64,000 nucleotides of DNA from Ophioderma brevispina. Lineage: Eukaryota > Echinodermata > Ophiuroidea > Amphilepidida > Ophiodermatidae. Below are positions 61,901 through 64,000 of this stretch, in pieces. The notes under the pieces are model-generated. The model had not been told where the DNA came from. It saw only the letters and a program-made list of their open reading frames with translations, and searched no databases. Numbering within the stretch: position 1 is the stretch's first letter; each line of letters opens with the position of its first letter. The stretch is taken from assembly GCA_023653785.1 (NCBI GenBank), contig JAMKCH010078773.1, positions 186,001-250,000 of the forward strand. Direction: 5' to 3'. The position numbers and the translations under genes were made by a program.

Positions 61901-63741
61901 GGTCGGGCCCGTAAAACGGGGTTTTTTTTGCCGCCTAAGGAATATATCTTAATTATCTAATAGATGACTTCTTACTTCGTGTGAAACCTAGAAACTCAGG
62001 GATAGTTAGATCTCAGGGTGCTTCTGCAGAGTCAATGCCTTGGTTCTGCATCAACTTTTGCAAGACCTTGTACTCCATTTGGCAGGCAATAGAGGGAGCT
62101 TTCTGAATCGTGACCATGTGTCTAGCGCAGTGGCATAACCAGTGGGGGGACAGGGGGTGCAAGCCCCCCAAACAGAACCCTTGCTCCCCTCCACCAGCCC
62201 CCCCCAATGAACGGACTTTTTGTACAGTGTCTATGGAGAAGGACCCAAATTTGCCTCCTCAAAAAATGCTTCAGCACCCCTTTTGCCCCCCCCCCATTTG
62301 CAAAGGTCTGGTTATGCCACTGGACTCTAGCAGCTCTGCACTCACAGGCTGGGCTGTCAGACAGACCTTATTAACACACATTGTCTCTGAAGCAGTTATA
62401 TAACAATGCCTGCTAATTATCTTTGCTCTCCAGCTGCGGTTGCCGAACCTGAAAAGTTACTGGAGTACGCTGAAGAAGATATTGCAACTAAAATATAAAG
62501 TAAACGATATGTTATGCAGAGGACCTTCCTGTCCATAATGTGCAAATATGTCTATTTTGATGTGAAAAGTGATAGCACCCAGATTTTGTCTATTTAGTAA
62601 AATGTGATATCTTAATTTTATAAATCGAAAACATTTTACTGCTGCTTGATAAATACAATGTGTCATGTGCTTATTGTTTTGTAGGTGTCTTCCTATGGAG
62701 GTCTCTTGCGTTACACCATATCTGTGCAAAGTGAGTCTGGCGGCACGTTTGCCCAGGAGGCTGACATTATTATTTATGTGAGTATCTAATACATTTAGTA
62801 GTTAAAAACGAATGAGTTGTTGGAGTTTTTGATCAAGAGATTTCCGATTGCTTGGAGTAAATCATATAGTCAAAAAGGCTTTCAGTGCTGTAATGGTCAG
62901 GGATATTCACCCCAACAGTCTACCAAATAGCAATTTTCCATTGCTTTAAGAGCAACTCTATAACCAAGCCTAGCCCCACCTCAATACCAAGTCTAACCGT
63001 AATCCTAACATACACTAACCCTAATTCTCATCTAACCCAACCCCTAACCCTCACCCTAACCCATACTCGTACCCTCACTCTCACCTTCACCCCACCCTCA
63101 CCTAGCTTCACCCAAGCCTCACCCATACCCTCATCCTCGCCCTTACCCTCACTCACCCTATCCCTGCCCTACCCCATCCACATCTCTACCTCTACTCTAC
63201 CCCCTCACCTATCCCCACTCCTACCCTTCTCCTATCCCCACCAAGAGGAGGTATGGTGTTGTTCCCACAATGCACTTCTTCCAATACAATTTTTGCACTT
63301 GTTGTCACATGAATTTATAGTGACAAAGAGTACTTAAATTGATCGATTGGGATAAGTTCTGTTCTTTTAGGTACCTTTTATCACTATAAATTATGTGACA
63401 ACCAGTGCAAAAATTGTATTGGAAGAATTGCATTGTGGGAAGAACTCAATACCACCTCTTATCCCCACCCATCCATACCTTCCCCAGATAAAATATCCAC
63501 TCTATTCAGCAGACTTCTGAATGAAGCTGGATTGGCTTTGGCCCCAGAAGGTTACCCGGCCAATCCTTGTAAGGCCAATGACCACTTCCATAAATAAGAG
63601 TACTGGGCTAGGTTTTGAATCCTCATCTTGATGTTTTTACCATCCTTACATTTGCAGGGTAATGAGGTGACCCTTCAGTACAGACATCAACGCATCCCAC
63701 AACAAGGTGTTTACCAATCGTATGATGTTCGCTTCTATGAG
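22555..63741 (+). CDS. HSPG2: Perlecan (basement-membrane heparan sulfate proteoglycan), partial 18-exon gene model
   Basis: Perlecan is a secreted, modular proteoglycan of basement membranes that binds laminin, nidogen, collagen IV and growth factors. Eighteen exons joined by GT-AG introns give this domain order: LDL-receptor class A, Ig, laminin EGF-like (LE) split by laminin IV-A, several LE modules, second laminin IV-A. That order with exactly one Ig domain between LDLa and laminin IV-A is specific to perlecan; laminin alpha chains lack LDLa and Ig here. Recognisable strings include [45 protein letters not shown] and [13 protein letters not shown]. Every intron phase matches across all junctions once two internal frame breaks (in 45735-45942 and 57313-57454) are allowed. 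SEA domain, earlier LDLa modules, start codon and promoter are not seen and should lie left of the window or in undetected exons; the rest of domain III onward lies to the right. Exons make up about 5% of the span. Confidence 0.93.
22755..23036. mobile_element. MITE of the CAGAGGGTG family with perfect 9-bp target duplication
   Basis: 282-bp element starting CAGAGGGTGTATTGAGTCAA and ending with the inverted TTGATTCAAAACACCCTCTG. GAACACATG stands on both sides (22746-22754 and 23037-23045), a perfect 9-bp target duplication, which suggests a Mutator-type transposase. Inserted 92 bp after the LDLa exon. No coding capacity. Confidence 0.9.
23037..24698. other. Intron sequence with a tRNA-like B box
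   Basis: Perlecan intron. GGATTCGAACC at 23730-23740 is a perfect B box on the minus strand, preceded there by a weak A-box region (ATAGCAGATTACAG). The T-stem does not pair well, so this is more likely a SINE head than a tRNA gene. TAGGCCTA at 24219. Otherwise featureless. Confidence 0.4.
24699..25037. mobile_element. TTAA-target MITE, AGGTGCAAC termini
   Basis: TTAA at 24699-24702 and 25034-25037. Ends AGGTGCAACGAGAGATTTT and AAAATCTCTAGTTGCACCT are inverted repeats over 19 bp with one mismatch. The 331-bp interior has no coding capacity. Lies in the 20-kb perlecan intron. Confidence 0.85.
25226..25579. mobile_element. TTAA-target MITE, AGGGG/AGGTC termini
   Basis: TTAA at 25226-25229 and 25576-25579. 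Left AGGGGTGGGCCCGAT and right ATCGGGCCATGCGACCT are decayed inverted repeats. Body homologous to 7860-8178. Only about 190 bp separates it from the previous TTAA MITE. Confidence 0.72.
25580..30280. other. Intron sequence, no exon; several long G runs
   Basis: Perlecan intron. Runs of G occur at about 26504-26525 (over 20), 28961-28985 (about 25) and 29171-29180. Around 27575-27635 there is a short degenerate repeat on GTACTGTAACC. A sequence ending TAATCCTGGTTATGGGCTTG near 29450 resembles a hAT MITE end. TAGGCCTA at 29856. No coding exon recognised. Confidence 0.5.
30283..30490. mobile_element. TA-target MITE, copy 1
   Basis: 208-bp element bounded by TA at 30281-30282 and 30491-30492. 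Starts CTGTAAAAGTGGAAATTTTT and ends GCGAAAATTATCACTTTTACAG, imperfect inverted repeats. Internally rich in GCGCGAAA motifs. TA duplication is the habit of Tc1/mariner-type transposases. Confidence 0.82.
31223..31435. mobile_element. TA-target MITE, copy 2
   Basis: 213-bp second copy, same orientation, about 730 bp after the first, bounded by TA at 31221 and 31436. Shares CTAGCGCGAAA, TGTAGGATAGCTGAAAAGAG and TTTAAAAACAAGCAAAAAT with copy 1. More diverged, mainly at CpG positions. Confidence 0.82.
31438..33059. other. Intron sequence, no exon recognised
   Basis: Perlecan intron without clear elements. TAGGCCTA at 32528. Confidence 0.45.
33060..33262 (-). repeat. tRNA-derived SINE, minus strand
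   Basis: Read on the minus strand it has an A box (TGGCGCAGCGA, complement of 33237-33247) and a B box (GGTTCGATTCC, complement of 33191-33201) about 45 bp apart, as in a tRNA-type polymerase III promoter. The body follows with the string TTTCTCCGGGTACTCTCCGG and CTCCTGCTTCTAAAAATCG, resembling the conserved central or 3' domains shared by many invertebrate SINEs. A homopolymer of 12 (A on +) closes it. Confidence 0.7.
33470..34610 (+). repeat. ~1.1-kb dispersed repeat, diverged copy 1
   Basis: Begins with an imperfect hairpin (GTCTCGCCGGAATTTGTTCGGC) and a GTCT microsatellite (about 33521-33612). The body matches 57.9-58.5 kb (GTTCCGTAAGGGC, GAAGCGGGT, GATTAGATTTTGGGCG, AAATTCCTTCACTGCATGAAAG). 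The right terminus seen in the other copies is absent. No coding capacity. Confidence 0.78.
34611..36829. other. Intron sequence, no exon recognised
   Basis: Perlecan intron with short poly-A, poly-T and G (35572-35583) runs. No gene structure. Confidence 0.45.
36830..39796. repeat. 2.9-kb G/T-rich tract with degenerate G-rich minisatellite, entered from a dispersed-repeat fragment
   Basis: The first ~110 bp match the dispersed repeat (ATGGGCAAAATTTCTTCACT, TGGCATTCATCTTTGTGTG). From about 36938 the + strand is almost only G with some T. Clear minisatellite units built on GTGTTGGGGAGGGGGTTGGG and GTATTGCGG appear at 38580-39050 and 39600-39760; the middle has lost most T. Two pyrimidine islands interrupt it (37385-37470 and 39232-39292). 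All long open frames here (up to 305 codons of Gly, or Pro on the minus strand) are composition artefacts. Confidence 0.9.
39797..42094. other. Intron sequence, no exon recognised
   Basis: Perlecan intron. Poly-A run of about 20 near 40286-40305 and a C12 run near 41530. Strings GCACCTTTAATAC near 41880 and GCCTTTAATG near 41855 look like TTAA MITE ends without clear partners. Confidence 0.45.
42095..42605 (+). pseudogene. LINE retrotransposon remnant, 3' end of the reverse-transcriptase ORF
   Basis: 5'-truncated. Reads [40 protein letters not shown], then a stop TGA at 42286-42288, and in the same frame [40 protein letters not shown] and [11 protein letters not shown] before its terminal stop at 42526. 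This is the well-known tail of an animal non-LTR reverse transcriptase. A TAC microsatellite at about 42584-42602 closes the 3' end, typical of such elements. The single internal stop plus truncation make it inactive. It lies about 75 bp upstream of the perlecan Ig exon. Confidence 0.88.
42680..42825 (+). CDS. HSPG2: Perlecan exon: Ig domain, N-terminal half
   Basis: 146-bp exon, phase 1 in, phase 0 out, with acceptor CTTTTATAG and donor GTAAGT. Encodes the first half of an Ig I-set fold: [14 protein letters not shown] holds the B-strand cysteine, [11 protein letters not shown] holds the core tryptophan and the WRLNWG string typical of the first perlecan Ig. A LINE fragment ends about 75 bp before the acceptor. 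Confidence 0.94.
43010..43187. mobile_element. MITE of the CAGAGGGTG family, internally deleted copy
   Basis: 178-bp copy with left CAGAGAATGTATTGAGTC and right GATTGGTTCAAAAAGCCCTCTG. Flanks GTCTGGGAC and GTCAAGGAC agree at seven of nine positions, a decayed 9-bp target duplication. It lacks about 100 bp of the interior present at 22755-23036. In the intron between the two Ig exons. Confidence 0.82.
43796..43937 (+). CDS. HSPG2: Perlecan exon: Ig domain, C-terminal half
   Basis: 142-bp exon, phase 0 in, phase 1 out. Encodes [17 protein letters not shown], then [18 protein letters not shown] with the F-strand DxGxYxC motif and second Ig cysteine. The following intron is short (457 bp). The strong match to perlecan Ig1, which is followed directly by an LE half-module, supports the gene identity. 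Confidence 0.94.
44395..44519 (+). CDS. HSPG2: Perlecan exon: first half of split laminin EGF-like module
   Basis: 125-bp exon, phase 1 in, phase 0 out, donor GTTAGT. Encodes [20 protein letters not shown] followed by [13 protein letters not shown]. The CFCFG...C pattern is the opening of the LE module that laminin IV-A interrupts in perlecan and laminin alpha chains. The remainder of this module resumes at 49072-49183. Confidence 0.92.
44771..44948. mobile_element. hAT-type MITE with perfect 8-bp target duplication
   Basis: 178-bp element: CAGGGGCAGCGCCAGGG at the left, CCCTGGCGCCGCCCCTG at the right, 17-bp inverted repeats with one mismatch. AGAGGTGG is repeated exactly on both sides (44763-44770 and 44949-44956). 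Internal ATCATAGGAGG motif is duplicated. No coding capacity. Confidence 0.92.
45061..45279. mobile_element. hAT-like MITE, copy 2
   Basis: 219 bp, starting CAGGCGCGTAGCCAG and ending CTGGCTACGCCACTG. Flanks TGCCCGGG and TGCCCAGG are an 8-bp target duplication with one mismatch. Homologous to 5874-6097. The 24-bp minisatellite begins within a few bases of its right end. Confidence 0.87.
45286..45565. repeat. 24-bp minisatellite, about 11-12 units
   Basis: Units built on GGGATGGAACCCATG followed by RCCTGACT. The length is divisible by three and no stop arises, so both strands stay open (DGTHDLT repeats on +, MGSIPSQV on -). These frames are not supported as genes: no start context, domain or splice link to perlecan. 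It lies in the intron before the frame-broken laminin IV exon. Confidence 0.93.
45735..45942 (+). CDS. HSPG2: Perlecan exon: laminin IV-A domain 1, N-terminal part, with a frame break
   Basis: 208-bp exon with acceptor TTTTTGCAG and donor GTAAGA. The first frame reads [20 protein letters not shown] and then hits TGA at 45825-45827. The frame one base further on continues the domain: [20 protein letters not shown], then [13 protein letters not shown], and ends in phase 0 for the next exon. The simplest reconciliation is one surplus C in the five-C run at about 45797-45801, making the exon 207 bp, phase 0-0. Either the assembly has a homopolymer error or this copy is frameshifted. Confidence 0.88.
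46089..46181 (+). CDS. HSPG2: Perlecan exon: laminin IV-A domain 1, SYGG segment
   Basis: 93-bp exon, phase 0-0, donor GTAAGT, only 146 bp after the previous exon. Encodes [18 protein letters not shown] and the RDVIIR strand. The SYGG motif is diagnostic for laminin IV-A. Its length and phase equal the corresponding exon of the second laminin IV-A domain at 62685-62777. Confidence 0.94.
46852..46935 (+). CDS. HSPG2: Perlecan exon: laminin IV-A domain 1, middle segment
   Basis: 84-bp exon, phase 0-0, acceptor CTTATTAG, donor GTAAGG. Encodes [20 protein letters not shown] and RRVYMQE. Same length and phase as the matching exon of the second laminin IV-A domain at 63658-63741. Confidence 0.92.
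47692..47837 (+). CDS. HSPG2: Perlecan exon: laminin IV-A domain 1, C-terminal segment
   Basis: 146-bp exon, phase 0 in, phase 2 out. Encodes [20 protein letters not shown], then [20 protein letters not shown]. The [20 protein letters not shown] string is the conserved C-terminal helix and strand of laminin IV-A. The donor is GTGGGC, weaker than its neighbours, but it is the only choice that joins in frame to 49072. A MITE inserted 67 bp downstream (47905). Confidence 0.92.
47901..48204. mobile_element. TTAA-target MITE, AGGTCCCAGG termini
   Basis: TTAA at 47901-47904 and 48201-48204. Ends AGGTCCCAGGAAATG and CATTTCCTGGGACCT are perfect inverted repeats of 15 bp. A second inverted pair inside (ATCATTAGTGAAACTATTGA and its complement) makes the element foldable. 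Inserted 63 bp after a laminin IV exon. Confidence 0.88.
49072..49183 (+). CDS. HSPG2: Perlecan exon: end of laminin IV-A 1 and resumption of the split LE module
   Basis: 112-bp exon, phase 2 in, phase 0 out, donor GTAAGT. Encodes [20 protein letters not shown], the last strand of laminin IV-A, then [16 protein letters not shown], which resumes the LE module. VExCxCPxGYxGxSC is the standard exit from a laminin IV domain. Confidence 0.93.
49567..50707 (+). repeat. ~1.1-kb dispersed repeat, copy 2
   Basis: Begins with the hairpin GTCCCCGCCGAAC-AA-GTTCGGAACGGGGAC and ends with AACGGCGGGGAC, then a second palindrome ATTTACGC-ATC-GCGTAAAT. Between them, units of about 120-130 bp with GGTATGCAAATGAGCTAATT and GAAACAGTACATC repeat about five times. 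GTCCCCGCCG at the left and CGGCGGGGAC at the right form short inverted ends. No coding capacity. Confidence 0.82.
50823..50936 (+). CDS. HSPG2: Perlecan exon: laminin EGF-like modules
   Basis: 114-bp exon, phase 0-0, donor GTAAGT. Encodes [18 protein letters not shown] then [18 protein letters not shown]: the last loop of one LE module and the first loops of the next, with cysteine spacing typical for LE. It follows the 49072 exon after a 1.6-kb intron that contains a dispersed repeat. Confidence 0.94.
51472..51717 (+). repeat. 20-bp minisatellite with seven DR1 motifs
   Basis: AGGTCAAAGGTCA, the consensus DR1 nuclear-receptor site, occurs at 51472, 51492, 51625, 51645, 51665, 51685 and 51705. 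The last five are exact 20-bp units (with TATGCCA spacers), about two helical turns, so sites would face the same side of DNA. Whether any receptor binds is unknown; the motif may simply be part of the repeat. Confidence 0.9.
51644..52201. repeat. Tandem segmental duplication, copy A (MITE-free)
   Basis: 51644-51750 matches 52222-52328 and 51751-52201 matches 52601-53051. In the second 451-bp stretch I see only three substitutions, all at about 51842-51844 (TTT versus CCC), and no indels. A poly-A run of about 20 (52202-52222) joins the copies. Confidence 0.93.
52222..53051. repeat. Tandem segmental duplication, copy B (with MITE), four DR1 motifs
   Basis: Second copy of 51644-52201, interrupted by a MITE at 52329-52598. 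Four DR1 motifs stand at 52223, 52243, 52263 and 52283. It ends 89 bp before the perlecan exon at 53141. Confidence 0.93.
52329..52598. mobile_element. 270-bp MITE with 24-bp perfect inverted ends
   Basis: Starts CCCAGGTCAAAATTCCAG and ends with its exact complement; the inverted repeats are identical for 24 bp. The unoccupied sequence GAATATAGC survives in copy A, where here it reads GAATAT-element-ATAGC, so the target duplication is AT (or the equivalent 2-bp choice). Interior has AACTGG-type short repeats and no coding capacity. Confidence 0.92.
53141..53262 (+). CDS. HSPG2: Perlecan exon: laminin EGF-like module
   Basis: 122-bp exon, phase 0 in, phase 2 out, acceptor CTCTTTTCAG. Encodes [20 protein letters not shown], the canonical NTxGxxCxxCxxGYYG end of an LE module, followed by [14 protein letters not shown], the start of the next. 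The preceding 2.2-kb intron carries the duplication and DR1 array. Confidence 0.94.
53620..53706 (+). CDS. HSPG2: Perlecan exon: laminin EGF-like module, continued
   Basis: 87-bp exon, phase 2-2, donor GTAAGT. Encodes [20 protein letters not shown] then GHVGRRCER. The CYLDTDG...TCDxCxxGxxGRRCE pattern matches the corresponding perlecan LE module. Confidence 0.93.
54533..54594 (+). CDS. HSPG2: Perlecan exon: laminin EGF-like loop
   Basis: Small 62-bp exon, phase 2 in, phase 1 out, acceptor TTGCTTTTCAG, donor GTAAGT. Encodes [20 protein letters not shown], the CAxxYxGxPxxPGxxC loop that ends an LE module in perlecan. It is followed by an intron rich in degenerate tandem repeats. Confidence 0.9.
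54657..55255. repeat. Degenerate TTTAGACAACAT repeats with a 30-bp minisatellite core
   Basis: The intron between two small LE exons is filled by variants of GTGATTTAGACAACATATTC. At 54961-55146 these become regular 30-bp units (TTCTGCAATTTAGACAGC then ATTTAGACAACA), about six nearly identical copies. The 60-codon minus-strand frame ([10 protein letters not shown] repeats) is a by-product. Confidence 0.9.
55276..55340 (+). CDS. HSPG2: Perlecan exon: laminin EGF-like loop
   Basis: 65-bp exon, phase 1 in, phase 0 out, acceptor CTTGTAACAG, donor GTAGGA. Encodes [20 protein letters not shown]. The C-D-x-x-G-T pattern followed by CxC is the beginning of the LE module that precedes the second laminin IV-A domain. 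Confidence 0.87.
55341..55774. other. Intron sequence, no feature recognised
   Basis: Non-coding sequence between an LE exon and the inverted dispersed repeat. Confidence 0.45.
55775..56450 (-). repeat. Dispersed ~650-bp repeat, copy 3 (inverted)
   Basis: Reverse-complement copy of 4150-4815 and 6755-7360: AAAGTACACAGTT, GGTGGAGAGAAGGTGG, GGGCATCATCAAAA, GGCCATGAGAAAT, TATGCGGCAAAAATACA and AAGAAATTGGCC occur in reverse order. It lies in the perlecan intron before the frame-broken exon at 57313. Confidence 0.75.
56451..57312. other. Intron sequence, no feature recognised
   Basis: AT-rich non-coding sequence; TAGGCCTA at 56711. Confidence 0.45.
57313..57454 (+). CDS. HSPG2: Perlecan exon: LE module before laminin IV-A 2, with several frame breaks
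   Basis: 142-bp exon with acceptor TTGCATACAG and donor GTGTGG. The entry frame gives DNVS then nonsense. Shifting by one base gives [20 protein letters not shown] and GCVN, an obvious LE module. The next 40 bases read [19 protein letters not shown] in that frame, but the conserved CFCMG...TRDC signature appears if two extra bases and two missing bases are assumed around 57395-57432; the frame then returns for YRSQ, which joins correctly to VSTSF of the next exon. Net change is +1, so the intact exon would be 141 bp, phase 0-0. Clustered indels suggest poor consensus quality or a decayed copy. Confidence 0.82.
57858..58866 (+). repeat. ~1.1-kb dispersed repeat, copy 3, containing a G-rich minisatellite
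   Basis: Opens with two successive hairpins (GTCCCCGCCGAAC...GGACGGGGAC at 57858 and GTCCCCGCCCGAAC...GGACGGGGAC at 57896), has the same body as 33.5-34.6 kb, and ends TTCGGCGGGGAA followed by TTTACGCATCGCGTAAA. Between CATGAGAGTACTATGCCAT and the right end, about 270 bp of G-rich minisatellite (GTGTTGGGGAGGGGG, GTATTGCGGG; 58526-58796) stands in place of ordinary body. Confidence 0.85.
58867..59455. other. Intron sequence, no feature recognised
   Basis: Non-coding; a poly-T stretch near 58868 follows the dispersed repeat. Confidence 0.45.
59456..60166. repeat. 12-bp minisatellite, about 59 units, open in several frames on both strands
   Basis: Tandem TTTGGTATTCCA with TATGGTATTCCA variants, often alternating as a 24-bp unit. 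Because the unit is 12 bp and lacks stops in most frames, open frames of 155 codons (FGIPYGIP) and 252 codons (VFHMVFHL) arise on + and 159 codons ([16 protein letters not shown]) on -. I call it non-coding: it lies in a perlecan intron and unit variation includes length changes. Confidence 0.93.
60167..61401. other. Intron sequence, no feature recognised
   Basis: AT-rich non-coding sequence before the second laminin IV-A domain. Confidence 0.45.
61402..61584 (+). CDS. HSPG2: Perlecan exon: laminin IV-A domain 2, N-terminal part
   Basis: 183-bp exon, phase 0-0, donor GTATGT. Encodes [20 protein letters not shown] and, near its end, [15 protein letters not shown]. The YYWSLPxxFLGDK motif is diagnostic for laminin IV-A and very close to the second laminin IV-A of vertebrate perlecan. 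The acceptor (CACAAACAAG) lacks a pyrimidine directly upstream, but a T-rich tract lies just before it. Confidence 0.94.
62128..62322. mobile_element. hAT-like MITE with CAGTGGCATAACC termini
   Basis: Left CAGTGGCATAACCAGTGGGG and right GGTCTGGTTATGCCACTG are inverted ends. The interior has C-rich runs (CAGCCCCCCCC type). No clean 8-bp target duplication, although TCTAGCG and TCTAGCA occur near the two ends. Related by termini to 45061-45279. Confidence 0.75.
62685..62777 (+). CDS. HSPG2: Perlecan exon: laminin IV-A domain 2, SYGG segment
   Basis: 93-bp exon, phase 0-0, acceptor TTTTGTAG, donor GTGAGT. Encodes [20 protein letters not shown] and EADIIIY. Same length, phase and SYGG position as the exon at 46089-46181 of the first laminin IV-A domain. 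Confidence 0.94.
62965..63242. repeat. Degenerate CCCTAAC/CCCTCAC-type repeat
   Basis: C- and A-rich stretch with many irregular CTAACCCTAA, ACCCTCACC and CTACCCC motifs. It drifts in composition and has no constant period. Superficially telomere-like, but imperfect and intronic. Confidence 0.75.
63243..63459. mobile_element. Foldback MITE, ~85-bp inverted arms
   Basis: 217-bp element whose arms (AGAGGAGGTATGGTGTTG and ATACCACCTCT ends, then CCCACAATGCA, CCAATACAATTTTTGCAC, TTGTCACAT, TTATAGTGA on both) pair over about 85 bp with few mismatches. TATCCCCACC stands directly on both sides (63233-63242 and 63460-63469), a possible 10-bp target duplication, though the surrounding C-rich repeat could supply it by chance. 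Confidence 0.85.
63658..63741 (+). CDS. HSPG2: Perlecan exon: laminin IV-A domain 2, middle segment (last exon in window)
   Basis: 84-bp exon, phase 0-0, acceptor CATTTGCAG, donor GTAAGT. Encodes [20 protein letters not shown] and SYDVRFYE. It parallels the 84-bp exon at 46852-46935. The gene continues past the right edge; the C-terminal half of this laminin IV-A domain is not in the window. Confidence 0.92.
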
Positions 63742-64000
63742 GTAAGTCGCTTCAATCCTGTTCCACCTACATAGGCAAAAAATGGCTCTTAGTACATGTA
63801 CTATCATACCATATCAGCTGTAATGATGACAAGGTACAATAGGTGTATTAAAATGACCTAAAATGTGGATATAAAATTGGACAGTTCATTGTGAGAATTT
63901 CTGCAAGCACATTTAAAGATGATTCCTAAATTATTGCCATTTGTTGCAGTTAATTTAGGTATTTATTATAGCAGACTTTTGTAGGCAGACAACAATGGTA

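Noticed and set aside
62965..63242. Telomeric repeat array
   Set aside because: CCCTAA-like motifs are irregular and mixed with CCCTCA and CTACCC; no constant hexamer.

Overview
This is an animal nuclear genome window: AT-rich, intron-rich and full of short mobile elements. Its only recognisable host gene is a large basement-membrane proteoglycan gene on the + strand, perlecan (HSPG2; trol in flies, unc-52 in nematodes). I assembled 18 consecutive exons between 22555 and 63741 from splice sites, intron phase and domain homology, about 2.1 kb of coding sequence across 41 kb. Domain order is LDL-receptor class A (the last before the Ig domain), one Ig domain, a laminin EGF-like module split by a first laminin IV-A domain, a run of laminin EGF-like modules, then the start of a second laminin IV-A domain. 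This is the end of domain II and the first part of domain III of perlecan. The gene enters from the left already in coding sequence (phase-1 intron before 22555) and leaves at the right edge.

The organism is probably a marine invertebrate deuterostome, with an echinoderm as my best guess. Reasons: a perlecan with vertebrate-like domain order, introns up to 20 kb, abundant TTAA-, TA- and 8/9-bp-target-site MITEs, LINE 3' fragments, and a strong excess of the palindrome TAGGCCTA (nine found by eye, about one expected). The species assignment is inference.

Layout. 1-22.2 kb: no host exon recognised; MITE-like repeats (2.7, 4.1, 5.9, 6.4, 6.7, 7.4, 7.9, 13.6, 15.2 and 17 kb), a G-rich/poly-T block at 10.1 kb, a 22-bp minisatellite at 14.6 kb and a minus-strand LINE remnant at 20.7 kb. 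22.5 kb: LDLa exon, next to an 18-bp minisatellite and a MITE with a perfect 9-bp target duplication. 22.7-42.7 kb: a 20-kb intron holding TTAA and TA MITEs, a tRNA-type SINE, a ~1.1-kb dispersed repeat, a 2.9-kb almost pure G/T-rich tract (36.9-39.8 kb) and a LINE reverse-transcriptase tail. 42.7-63.7 kb: 17 further exons separated by introns with more MITEs and minisatellites (24 bp at 45.3 kb, 20 bp at 51.6 kb, 30 bp at 55 kb, 12 bp at 59.5 kb).

Two perlecan exons (45735-45942 and 57313-57454) carry reading-frame breaks although domain signatures on both sides are intact and all other splice phases agree. Single-base indels in short runs suggest consensus error, but real mutation cannot be excluded. 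The most notable structures are a near-identical 451-bp intronic duplication whose copies differ by presence or absence of a 270-bp MITE, an array of eleven consensus DR1 (AGGTCA-A-AGGTCA) sites next to it, and recurrence of the same G-rich minisatellite inside the same dispersed repeat at two loci. I found no CRISPR array, operon or intact mobile-element gene, and no convincingly new biochemical system.
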